From assembly GCA_030054015.1 (NCBI GenBank), contig JASGCR010000022.1, positions 1 to 14,800 of the forward strand: DNA of 14,800 nucleotides. Direction: 5' to 3'. The notes under the pieces are model-generated. The model was not told where the DNA came from and searched no databases. It saw nothing but the letters and a program-made list of their open reading frames with translations. Both the position numbers and the translations under genes were made by a program. Of the stretch, positions 6,829 to 12,778 are shown in pieces. The first letter of the stretch is position 1, and each line of letters starts with the position of its first letter. This DNA is from Candidatus Symbiobacter sp. Lineage in GTDB: Bacteria > Pseudomonadota > Alphaproteobacteria > Elsterales > Elsteraceae.

Positions 6829-9265
6829 ACCTTATATGCATTCAAGCCAAACTAATAAATTTGCCCCAAAATTTGACCGGCTTCGTTCCGCATTAGAGCA
6901 AGACCCAAATGGTATGGCTTTGCGTAATGATCCCGATGCCTTGGCACCGGAAAAACTCATTGTGTTTGAAGTCAAAGATTCGGTGCAAAATTTCTTTTCA
7001 GCAATTCAAAAGGTGAGTGGATTAGAATATATCGGTGAATTGGAACAAGAAGCAGATGGTGATACGGAGGGGTTTCTTTCTTATCTCATGATCCCAGATG
7101 CCACCGCACTAAAACAAATCTTATCATTGTGGGAAAGATACAAAAACGAAGAAAACTTTGACAGGGGCTTTTCAGCATGGAAACATGTCTTTGCAACCCT
7201 AAACGACGTTAGACGTTGGGGGGCAAAAGATCGCCTTAATAAATATAATCGTGAATTATTTCAAAGTATAATAGAAAGCGGTGATAGCCATGACAATGTT
7301 TTTTGCGAAATTGAGTTAACTTATAGGCCGAATGATACATCTGCAAAGCAAGATCAAGAATCTCTGATATCTATATTGACAAATCACAGCGCAGAGATTC
7401 GCAATTTCGTTCGTATTCCCGAAATAAAATATCATGGGATATTGGCTAAAATATCAATTTCTGAGATTCAAGCAATGCTTGAAAACAACCCATCAGCATT
7501 GACTTTTATCGATACAATTTTTCATATTCGCCCGCAATCTATTGTTAGCAATATAGAAACCAGTGATTCTGTTGTAGATGATTTTAACCAAAGCTCGGCA
7601 TCTGGCGAATCTATATTGGCATTATTGGATGGTGTCGCAACTCAATCTCACCCTTGGCTTAAAGACCATATCAATGTTATTGATATGTTTGATCTAGAAA
7701 GCAATACGATTGTCGAAGATCGAAAACATGGCACAGCTATGGCTTCGGCAATTATCCATGGCGACCGACATAATCAAAATAATCAATCACTCAGCCGAAA
7801 AATTGTTTTAATACCTGTATTGTCTGTATTTTCTCAATTTCCAAAAGATCATTTAATCATTGATCTTATCTATCGGGCTGTAATGAATATATTTTCAAAT
7901 TTAGAATCTGGCAAAAAGATTTTCATTATAAACCTTTCCATTGGCGATAGTTATAATATTTTCCAAGGTCGTGTTTCTTCATTGGCTAGGTTAATTGACT
8001 GGTTGGCCTTTGAACATGGAATTTTATTTATTATTAGCGCAGGCAATCATAAATATGACCTTGCCATAAATTCAACGATTGTTGATGAGTCGTCGATTAT
8101 AAAAGGTTTATCAGATAATATTGGCCTACGTCGATTATTATCACCTGCTGAATCTGTTAATTGCTTAACCATTGGTGCATGGAATCATAACGATATTCAA
8201 AAAGATCAGTGGAAACCAAACACGGATACAATTATTAACCCATTCCCAAACATAAATATGAGTAATCCTTCTAGTGCGTTGGGGCCAGGTTTTGCCAACG
8301 GGGTTAAACCCGAAATATTAATGCCAGGATCACGCGAACATTTGACACCTCAAACCATAGATTCATATGTTTTTACTATTGCTGAAGTAAACAGTAATTC
8401 AGGAATAAAAGTTGCTGCCACTAATTTTGATTCACCTCATTGGTTGGATACGCACACTTGGGGAACAAGCGTAGCCGCTGCTTTGGCCTCGCGCACCGCA
8501 CATTTAATTCATGATGCTTTGGAAGAAGCATATGGTGATGATTTTCTTACGCTTGAAAAACATGAAAAATCAGTATTGATTAAGGCTTTGTTGGTTCACA
8601 CTGCATGGTGGCCTGAAGCTACGGCAAAATTGATAACCAAAGTTCTGGAAGAAACTCACAAAGATAAGGGAATAAAAGGGCCAAATCATATTGAAAAAAG
8701 AGACCAGGTTCGGCGATTTTTGGGCTTTGGCATTAGCCATCCGGAAATTGCGCAAACCTGTGCCGATGACCGGGCGACTTTTTGGGCGGTGGGAACGTTA
8801 GAAAAAGATCAAAAAGTTAGGGTTGAAATGCCACTTCCTGATTGCCTTAACGCAATCGGAAAATTTCAAATCCATGCGACTTTGGCTTGGTTTACGCCAA
8901 TTAGGCCGGATCGTGCCGTTTATCGTACAATAAGGTTAAGACTTAATGACCCAAAAAATTTAACGGAAACATTAGGTTTAAAGCCTTCTTCAAATCAGCC
9001 AGATCAAAACATGATAAGGCGCGGAACCGTGTCATCGCGTTTTTGGGATGCGGAGTTTATCACGCAACCTATTTCAGATGAATTTTTATTACAATTCGAT
9101 GTTCAGCGTGAACTTGATACAGGAGTGGGCATCGATGAACCGATACCGTTTGGCCTTGCCATAACCATTACTGCCGAAAACACGATTGAATTGTATAACC
9201 AGGCCAGATTGATGGTTGATCAAATTAACGCCAGGTCAAGGATTCGTGGAGGTGTTCAGGTTTGA
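6725..9265 (+). CDS. ietS: Subtilisin-like serine protease (S8), IetS-like
   Basis: The protein is 846 aa from ATG 6725; ATG 6734 (843 aa) is equally possible, and ATG 6836 would remove the overlap but lacks an SD. The N-terminal region has a Pro-rich segment (GFPPPPEP) and FAPKFDRL...LRNDPDALAPEKLIVFEV, a block I recognise from AAA-associated subtilases. The catalytic triad is visible: Asp302 in LLDGVATQSHP, His335 in KHGTAMAS and Ser582 in WGTSVAAALAS, with oxyanion Asn441 in ISAGNHK. A C-terminal beta-rich region of about 240 residues follows. There is no signal peptide, so the protease should act in the cytoplasm. The frame overlaps ietA by 95-104 bases, indicating coupled translation. 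The middle (about 7150-8700) is visibly AT-rich. The stop lies within the hairpin at 9245-9288, and the end overlaps the convergent MBL gene by 30 bases. The substrate is unknown; it likely acts as the effector. Confidence 0.88.
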   Translation: MRQMAEEITKKPLLRLFANEAGEREKRTGFPPPPEPYMHSSQTNKFAPKFDRLRSALEQDPNGMALRNDPDALAPEKLIVFEVKDSVQNFFSAIQKVSGLEYIGELEQEADGDTEGFLSYLMIPDATALKQILSLWERYKNEENFDRGFSAWKHVFATLNDVRRWGAKDRLNKYNRELFQSIIESGDSHDNVFCEIELTYRPNDTSAKQDQESLISILTNHSAEIRNFVRIPEIKYHGILAKISISEIQAMLENNPSALTFIDTIFHIRPQSIVSNIETSDSVVDDFNQSSASGESILALLDGVATQSHPWLKDHINVIDMFDLESNTIVEDRKHGTAMASAIIHGDRHNQNNQSLSRKIVLIPVLSVFSQFPKDHLIIDLIYRAVMNIFSNLESGKKIFIINLSIGDSYNIFQGRVSSLARLIDWLAFEHGILFIISAGNHKYDLAINSTIVDESSIIKGLSDNIGLRRLLSPAESVNCLTIGAWNHNDIQKDQWKPNTDTIINPFPNINMSNPSSALGPGFANGVKPEILMPGSREHLTPQTIDSYVFTIAEVNSNSGIKVAATNFDSPHWLDTHTWGTSVAAALASRTAHLIHDALEEAYGDDFLTLEKHEKSVLIKALLVHTAWWPEATAKLITKVLEETHKDKGIKGPNHIEKRDQVRRFLGFGISHPEIAQTCADDRATFWAVGTLEKDQKVRVEMPLPDCLNAIGKFQIHATLAWFTPIRPDRAVYRTIRLRLNDPKNLTETLGLKPSSNQPDQNMIRRGTVSSRFWDAEFITQPISDEFLLQFDVQRELDTGVGIDEPIPFGLAITITAENTIELYNQARLMVDQINARSRIRGGVQV

Positions 9266-10315
9266 TAAACCTGTAGCCCCCCTCCACGTCTCCCCATGTT
9301 TTAACGTAAAAAACACATCGGGGGAGAGGCCGACGGCGGCGAGGGCGACGGCAAGATCGCGCGGCGGTTGATCCAAAGGCTCGTCGGTTAAATTCTCGAA
9401 CGTACCCCAATGGATGCCGAATGCGCGTTTGGCGCGGACATCGTTCATCACCGCCACGGCCTCGGTCGGGTTGATGTGCATGGATTCCATAAGATGGCGC
9501 GGTTCATACGCTCCAATTGCTATCGCGGCGAGGTCAAACGGCCCGTACGACGCGCCAATCGCCTGGGTATCGGGGGAATAGCCCAGATCGCCGCTAAACC
9601 AAAACCGGAAATCCGGGTGCAACACCGCGTAACTGCCCCACAAAGTTTGATAACGATCATCCAAACCCCGCGCGCTCCAATGCTGCACGGCCAGGAAATT
9701 GATCGAAATCGGGGCTTTGGCACCATGCAACACACAGCGATCATCCCAATCCAACGCCACGCATTGCGCGGCGGCGGCGGGAAAATGGCGTTTTAACCAA
9801 TGCTGTATCCCCAACGGCACGATCAAGCGCGGTGCGCCGCCTTTTTGCCGCATTAATCGCCGCAAAGATGTCACATCCAAATGATCGTAATGGTTGTGCG
9901 AGATCAACACATAATCAATATGCGGTAATTTTTTAATCGCCACGCCCGGCGGTTGGTGCCGGCGCGGGCCAATAAACCCAAAAGGCGAAGCCCGCTTGCT
10001 AAATTGCGGATCGGTGAGGAAATTCACCCCATCCAATTGCAGCAAGATCGTGCTGTGACCGATCCAAGTCACGGCGGTGTCGCGGCGGTTATGGTGTATG
10101 AAATTAAGATCGGGGGTGATGCCGGTGACCAAGCCCCTTGGCGGCCGCCCGCCGCGTTTGACAAATTTCTTCCACGCCCATTTGCCCAGGCCTTTTGGCG
10201 GCCCCATACGCGGCGCGTGGCGATTGACAAAGCCATCCGGGCGATGGTGGGATTTTTCGGGATCGTAATCGGGATTGTGAAAGATTTTTTCCGCCTGGTT
10301 TTTATTTTGTGGCAT
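9236..10315 (-). CDS. Metallo-beta-lactamase-fold hydrolase, NAPE-PLD/UlaG-like
   Basis: The 359-aa protein starts MPQNKNQAEK. It carries the family blocks TWIGHST (about 83-89), FLTDPQFSKRASP (about 99-111) and the metal-binding HNHYDHLD (H140, H142, D144, H145). Later it has WFSGDLGYSPD and FGIHWGTF, which supply the remaining ligands of a dinuclear zinc site. The NxxRRDTAVTWIGHST opening and the SPFGFIGPRR segment resemble bacterial homologues of N-acyl-phosphatidylethanolamine phospholipase D. Substrate cannot be deduced; many bacterial members are uncharacterised. There is no signal peptide. The core ends near FFTLKHGETWRG, and the last 10 or so residues (GLSNLNTSTNP) fall in the region overlapping ietS, so they may be an acquired extension. 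It lies 41 bases downstream of the DUF5615 toxin gene on the same strand and could be co-transcribed. Confidence 0.88.
   Translation of the reverse strand: MPQNKNQAEKIFHNPDYDPEKSHHRPDGFVNRHAPRMGPPKGLGKWAWKKFVKRGGRPPRGLVTGITPDLNFIHHNRRDTAVTWIGHSTILLQLDGVNFLTDPQFSKRASPFGFIGPRRHQPPGVAIKKLPHIDYVLISHNHYDHLDVTSLRRLMRQKGGAPRLIVPLGIQHWLKRHFPAAAAQCVALDWDDRCVLHGAKAPISINFLAVQHWSARGLDDRYQTLWGSYAVLHPDFRFWFSGDLGYSPDTQAIGASYGPFDLAAIAIGAYEPRHLMESMHINPTEAVAVMNDVRAKRAFGIHWGTFENLTDEPLDQPPRDLAVALAAVGLSPDVFFTLKHGETWRGATGLSNLNTSTNP
9245..9288. terminator. Hairpin in the convergent overlap, possible bidirectional terminator
   Basis: CGTGGAGG at 9245-9252 pairs with CCTCCACG at 9281-9288, and inside it CAGGTTT (9257-9263) pairs with AAACCTG (9267-9273) around a GAT loop. 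The ietS stop codon lies at 9263-9265, at the inner loop, and the MBL gene's last codons run through the left arm. Neither side has a clean T-run, so termination is inferred from position between convergent genes. Confidence 0.5.
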
Positions 10316-10356
10316 TCTGGCACCGGTTAGATGGATAATTTTTTTTAAGGTTAATG

Positions 10357-10737
10357 TTAGATTTGCACCAATTTTAGGCGGGTTTTGCTTTTTGCCAGAT
10401 CGATACTATATGATTCGCCAAGGATGAGTCCACTGGATAATTCTTGCAATTTGGCGATTAATTTTATGGCGTGAAGGTCGGGGGAAATGCCGCCGCCGGT
10501 ATTGCGTAATAATAATACACTTAATTTAGGTTGGAGGTTTTGATTTATGCGTTGAATATAACCAAAATCCATGTCATGGGTGATCAAAATCATGCGATTT
10601 TCGCGGGCATATCCAAATACTTCGTGATCAGGGGCGGCGGGGTCGCCAATGTCCCTCCAATGGGTTGCTTCAAATCCGGCCTGGTTTAACACCGCCACAA
10701 ACCGCCAGGATACGTTCATATCAAGCAATATGCGCAC
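10357..10737 (-). CDS. DUF5615 family PIN-like protein, probable toxin
   Basis: The 126-aa protein begins MRILLDMNVS and contains GFEATHWRDIG, PDHEVFGYARENRMILITHDMDFG and LLLRNTGG. This is the order of conserved blocks in DUF5615, a PIN/Mut7-C-like fold. The acidic residues D6, the HD-D pair in THDMDFG and the Asp in PDHE match the expected metal-binding set of PIN ribonucleases. It follows a DUF433 gene by 59 bases on the same strand; DUF433 and DUF5615 form a common type II toxin-antitoxin arrangement. The likely action is RNA cleavage when the antitoxin is lost. The fold and pair call are firm; the toxicity of this copy is inferred. Its C-terminal part is Leu/Lys rich and appears intact. 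Confidence 0.88.
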   Translation of the reverse strand: MRILLDMNVSWRFVAVLNQAGFEATHWRDIGDPAAPDHEVFGYARENRMILITHDMDFGYIQRINQNLQPKLSVLLLRNTGGGISPDLHAIKLIAKLQELSSGLILGESYSIDLAKSKTRLKLVQI

Positions 10738-10796
10738 CTTAGTTACTCCCCGTAATATTATTTGGTTTATTTAGCCTGGCGGTATTTCGTGATTGA

Positions 10797-11012
10797 CTAA
10801 AGCTGCTCGCGTTGTTCATGGACATAGATACGCGCGGCCTCAATATCCGCGTTTTGCAGATAAGGGAAATCCGCCAATAATTCCTGGGCCGTTGTGCCGG
10901 AATTCAATGCCGTCACCACCATATCCACCGTCACCCGCATTCCGCGAATGCACGGTTTTCCGCCCATGATCATTGGGTTGGTCACGATGCGGTCTTGCGT
11001 TTGTGCGTACAT
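10797..11012 (-). CDS. DUF433 family antitoxin
   Basis: The 71-aa protein reads DRIVTNPMIMGGKPCIRGMRVTVDMVVTAL..GTTAQELLADFPYLQNADIEAARIYV. The GKPxIRGxRxTV and LLxxFPxLxxxDIxAAxxYA blocks are the signature of DUF433, a helix-turn-helix antitoxin. It should bind and neutralise the DUF5615 protein and probably represses its own promoter. The start is supported by AGGGG at 11022-11026, nine bases upstream, and by a strong promoter at 11038-11066. The tandem repeats next to that promoter are the obvious candidate operator. Length is normal for the family. Confidence 0.92.
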   Translation of the reverse strand: MYAQTQDRIVTNPMIMGGKPCIRGMRVTVDMVVTALNSGTTAQELLADFPYLQNADIEAARIYVHEQREQL

Positions 11013-11037
11013 GATTAGATTCCCCTGTAATCCCGGT

Positions 11038-11066
11038 TTTATATCGAATTAGAAATATGATGTCAA
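11038..11066 (-). promoter_or_regulatory. Near-consensus sigma-70 promoter of the DUF433/DUF5615 operon
   Basis: On the minus strand TTGACA (11061-11066, perfect -35) is followed by exactly 17 bases and TATAAA (11038-11043, 5 of 6 for -10). The start codon lies about 25 bases further on with AGGGG as SD. The -35 is inside the first 19-bp repeat unit, so a repeat-binding protein would block polymerase. Confidence 0.8.
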
Positions 11067-11124
11067 GTTAGAAATATAATGTCAAGTTAGAAATATAATG
11101 TCAAGTTAGAAACATGATGTCAAG
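11049..11124. repeat. Four 19-bp tandem repeats over the toxin-antitoxin promoter
   Basis: Four head-to-tail copies of 19 bp (consensus TTAGAAATATAATGTCAAG) occupy 11049-11067, 11068-11086, 11087-11105 and 11106-11124. Copies 2 and 3 are identical; copies 1 and 4 differ from them at one and two positions respectively. A three-base start of a fifth copy follows. On the minus strand each unit contains TTGACA, so the array presents four -35 boxes spaced 19 bp. It is probably an operator array for the DUF433 antitoxin or a locally expanded promoter element. There are no spacers, so it is not a CRISPR. Confidence 0.9.
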
Positions 11125-11128
11125 TTAA

Positions 11129-11150
11129 CACCCCTCAACTTCGCAAATTA
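11129..11150 (-). repeat. 22-bp dispersed repeat, right copy
   Basis: This is the reverse complement of 78-99 with two mismatches. It abuts the tandem array on one side and TGACGCTCT motifs (11152-11160 and 11166-11174) on the other. The remainder of 11013-11196 has no gene. Confidence 0.5.
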
Positions 11151-11196
11151 ATGACGCTCTCTTTTTGACGCTCTTGGTTGGGCGGCTCTGACCCTA

Positions 11197-11805
11197 TTAC
11201 TTATGGGGTTTTTTATCCACATGGTCATTTGCGTGACCTTTTTCGGCATTATGAGCATCTGGCGTTTTATCATCAGACATTTCATGCGTCATTTTATCCT
11301 GATCCTGATCCTCGTCCGTCATTGCGCTATGATGGGGTTCAGAGGCTGATTCTGAGTGACTGTGCGACGACCCGCCGATATCCAAATATTTCACCGCATT
11401 GATCGAGCCAAAGAAAATGGCCACCGAAAATGCCAGCGTGAGAACCGTGCTAAGCACCCCCAGTTTCTTACCGCTTTTAAGCATAAAACTTACGTAACCG
11501 ACAATCAACCCAATGCCCAATATCCCGCCAGCATAGCCCGGGTTTTCCAAATAATGCTGCACGCCGCCCGACATAAAACCAGTTGCCAGCGATAACAAAG
11601 TCGCCAAAACCAATAACCGGATTTTGAGTCCATTGCCTCCGGACAATTCTTCCAAAACCTCCCCGACCAAAAACAGCACCAAACCGACTATGCCAATAAT
11701 AATATAACGGTTCATGTCTTCGCTGAGCGTTCCGGCATGAACGACCGAACCCGCAATTAAGGCAATGCCTAAATATTTCGAGACGTATATTAAGTATTCT
11801 TTCAT
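11197..11805 (-). CDS. Hypothetical multi-pass membrane protein with His/acid-rich C-terminal tail
   Basis: I do not recognise a family. The product is 202 aa from ATG 11805 (MKEYLIYVSKYLG), chosen because AAGG sits seven bases upstream; an in-frame ATG at 11853 would add 16 residues but has a weak SD. About five hydrophobic segments are visible: YLGIALIAGSVVHAG, YIIIGIVGLVLFLVGEV, LLVLATLLSLATGF, GILGIGLIVGYVSFML and VLSTVLTLAFSVAIFFG. The roughly 60-residue tail is rich in His (nine), Asp, Glu and Ser, and lacks hydrophobic runs. Such a tail could bind divalent metal (zinc, nickel, copper) or be a disordered charged anchor; which side of the membrane it faces is not certain. It lies alone on the minus strand with its own promoter at 11880-11909. 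Confidence 0.7.
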   Translation of the reverse strand: MKEYLIYVSKYLGIALIAGSVVHAGTLSEDMNRYIIIGIVGLVLFLVGEVLEELSGGNGLKIRLLVLATLLSLATGFMSGGVQHYLENPGYAGGILGIGLIVGYVSFMLKSGKKLGVLSTVLTLAFSVAIFFGSINAVKYLDIGGSSHSHSESASEPHHSAMTDEDQDQDKMTHEMSDDKTPDAHNAEKGHANDHVDKKPHK

Positions 11806-11879
11806 TTTAACCTTCGGTGGTTGCAATTTTGCCATTGCCATGTCGTCTGGCAATTCAGCCCGCTATGCCTTAATTTGGT

Positions 11880-11909
11880 ATAATAAAGCATGTTTAGCAT
11901 ATTATGCAA
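11880..11909 (-). promoter_or_regulatory. Probable promoter of the membrane-protein gene
   Basis: On the minus strand TTGCAT (11904-11909) and TATTAT (11880-11885) are separated by 18 bases, both close to the sigma-70 consensus. A start near 11873 would give a leader of about 70 bases to ATG 11805. The divergent interval 11854-12038 holds no gene I can support. Confidence 0.5.
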
Positions 11910-12021
11910 CTAACAAAATGCGACAAATGTGATAAAAAGCGAATCGCTCACCCCGTCGCCAACTTCTTGTCGCACCCCAATTGCAATGAAAAAAATTCTC
12001 GGTATGATGGGGGAAGTTCAT

Positions 12022-12027
12022 TATAAT
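12022..12027 (+). promoter_or_regulatory. Perfect -10 box just upstream of mce
   Basis: TATAAT is a full -10 consensus match. Transcription would start near 12033-12035, only about 4-6 bases before the mce ATG at 12039, so the mRNA would be almost leaderless. No good -35 is seen at 16-18 bases spacing, and no Shine-Dalgarno precedes the ATG. Confidence 0.45.
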
Positions 12028-12038
12028 GAGTACACCCC

Positions 12039-12461
12039 ATGACCCCAACCCTCCCGATCATAGGCCGCCTCAACCACCTGGCGATAGCGGTGCCAGACCT
12101 TACCGCCGCGACCGCGCTGTACCGCGACACGCTGGGGGCGAAAACATCGGCACCGCACGCGCTGCCCGAACATGGGGTGACGGTGGTGTTTGTCGAACTG
12201 CCCAATAGCAAAATCGAACTCTTGCAAAAACTGGGTGAAAATTCGCCAATTGCGGCGTATCTTGATAAAAACCCGTCCGGCGGCATTCACCATATTTGTT
12301 TCGAGGTGGATGACATTGCCGCCGCCGCTGCCCAATTAACCGCTCATGGGGCGCGGGTGCTGGGGGATGGCAAAGCCAAAATCGGGGCGCATGGCAAACC
12401 GGTTCTGTTCCTGCACCCCAAGGATTTTTGTGGCACCTTAATTGAATTGGAACAAATCTAA
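12039..12461 (+). CDS. mce: Methylmalonyl-CoA epimerase (glyoxalase/VOC fold)
   Basis: The 140-aa protein interconverts (2S)- and (2R)-methylmalonyl-CoA in propionyl-CoA breakdown, linking it to methylmalonyl-CoA mutase and succinyl-CoA. Vicinal-oxygen-chelate features are clear: RLNHLAIAVPDL with H13, VVFVELPNSKIELL with E60, PSGGIHHICFEVDDI with H85 and GTLIELEQI with E136. These are the positions of metal ligands and catalytic Glu in the family. Length is normal. The start ATG 12039 follows an in-frame stop at 12027-12029, which excludes a longer N terminus. It overlaps the DUF1467 gene by one base. The mutase also needs cobalamin, as does the MetH encoded 6.4 kb away, but no mutase is in the window. 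Confidence 0.93.
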   Translation: MTPTLPIIGRLNHLAIAVPDLTAATALYRDTLGAKTSAPHALPEHGVTVVFVELPNSKIELLQKLGENSPIAAYLDKNPSGGIHHICFEVDDIAAAAAQLTAHGARVLGDGKAKIGAHGKPVLFLHPKDFCGTLIELEQI

Positions 12462-12739
12462 TGCCGATTTTTACTTTTATGGCCAGTTGGGTCATATTGG
12501 GATGGGTGGTGTTTTTTGCGGCCTTGCCCTTTGGGGTAAAACAACAGCAACATCCGCAGCCAGGCACCGATCCAGGCGCACCAGAACGCCCACAATTGCT
12601 TAAAAAAACCATTATCGCGGCGGTGATTTCGGGGGTGATCATGCTGGCCCTGGCGGGGATGATCAAATTGGGCTGGCTCGATTTTTATCAATATTTTAGT
12701 GGCGGTCGCGGCAATTCTGGCTTAAATAACGGGCAATAA
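12461..12739 (+). CDS. DUF1467 family small membrane protein
   Basis: The 92-aa protein has two membrane segments (about 4-25, MASWVILGWVVFFAALPFGV, and about 46-66, IIAAVISGVIMLALAGMIKL) joined by a polar loop QHPQPGTDPGAPERPQLLKK. The WxxxxxxxLPFGV start and the PGTDPGAP loop are characteristic of DUF1467, an alphaproteobacterial family of unknown function usually found next to mce. The start codon shares its A with the mce stop codon, so translation is coupled. No catalytic residues are apparent. Confidence 0.88.
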   Translation: MPIFTFMASWVILGWVVFFAALPFGVKQQQHPQPGTDPGAPERPQLLKKTIIAAVISGVIMLALAGMIKLGWLDFYQYFSGGRGNSGLNNGQ

Positions 12740-12778
12740 TTGCCAAGATGCGGGCGGATTGCGGGGAAGGTCGGTTAA

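Noticed and set aside
9953..10330. Plus-strand 125-codon open frame opposite the MBL gene
   Set aside because: It is antisense to the conserved metal-binding part of the MBL protein; no domain is recognisable.
11049..11124. CRISPR-like array
   Set aside because: The four 19-bp units are directly adjacent without spacers and there are no cas genes; it is a plain tandem repeat.
12100..12666. Minus-strand 188-codon open frame across mce and DUF1467
   Set aside because: It is antisense to two recognised genes and shows no motif or SD.
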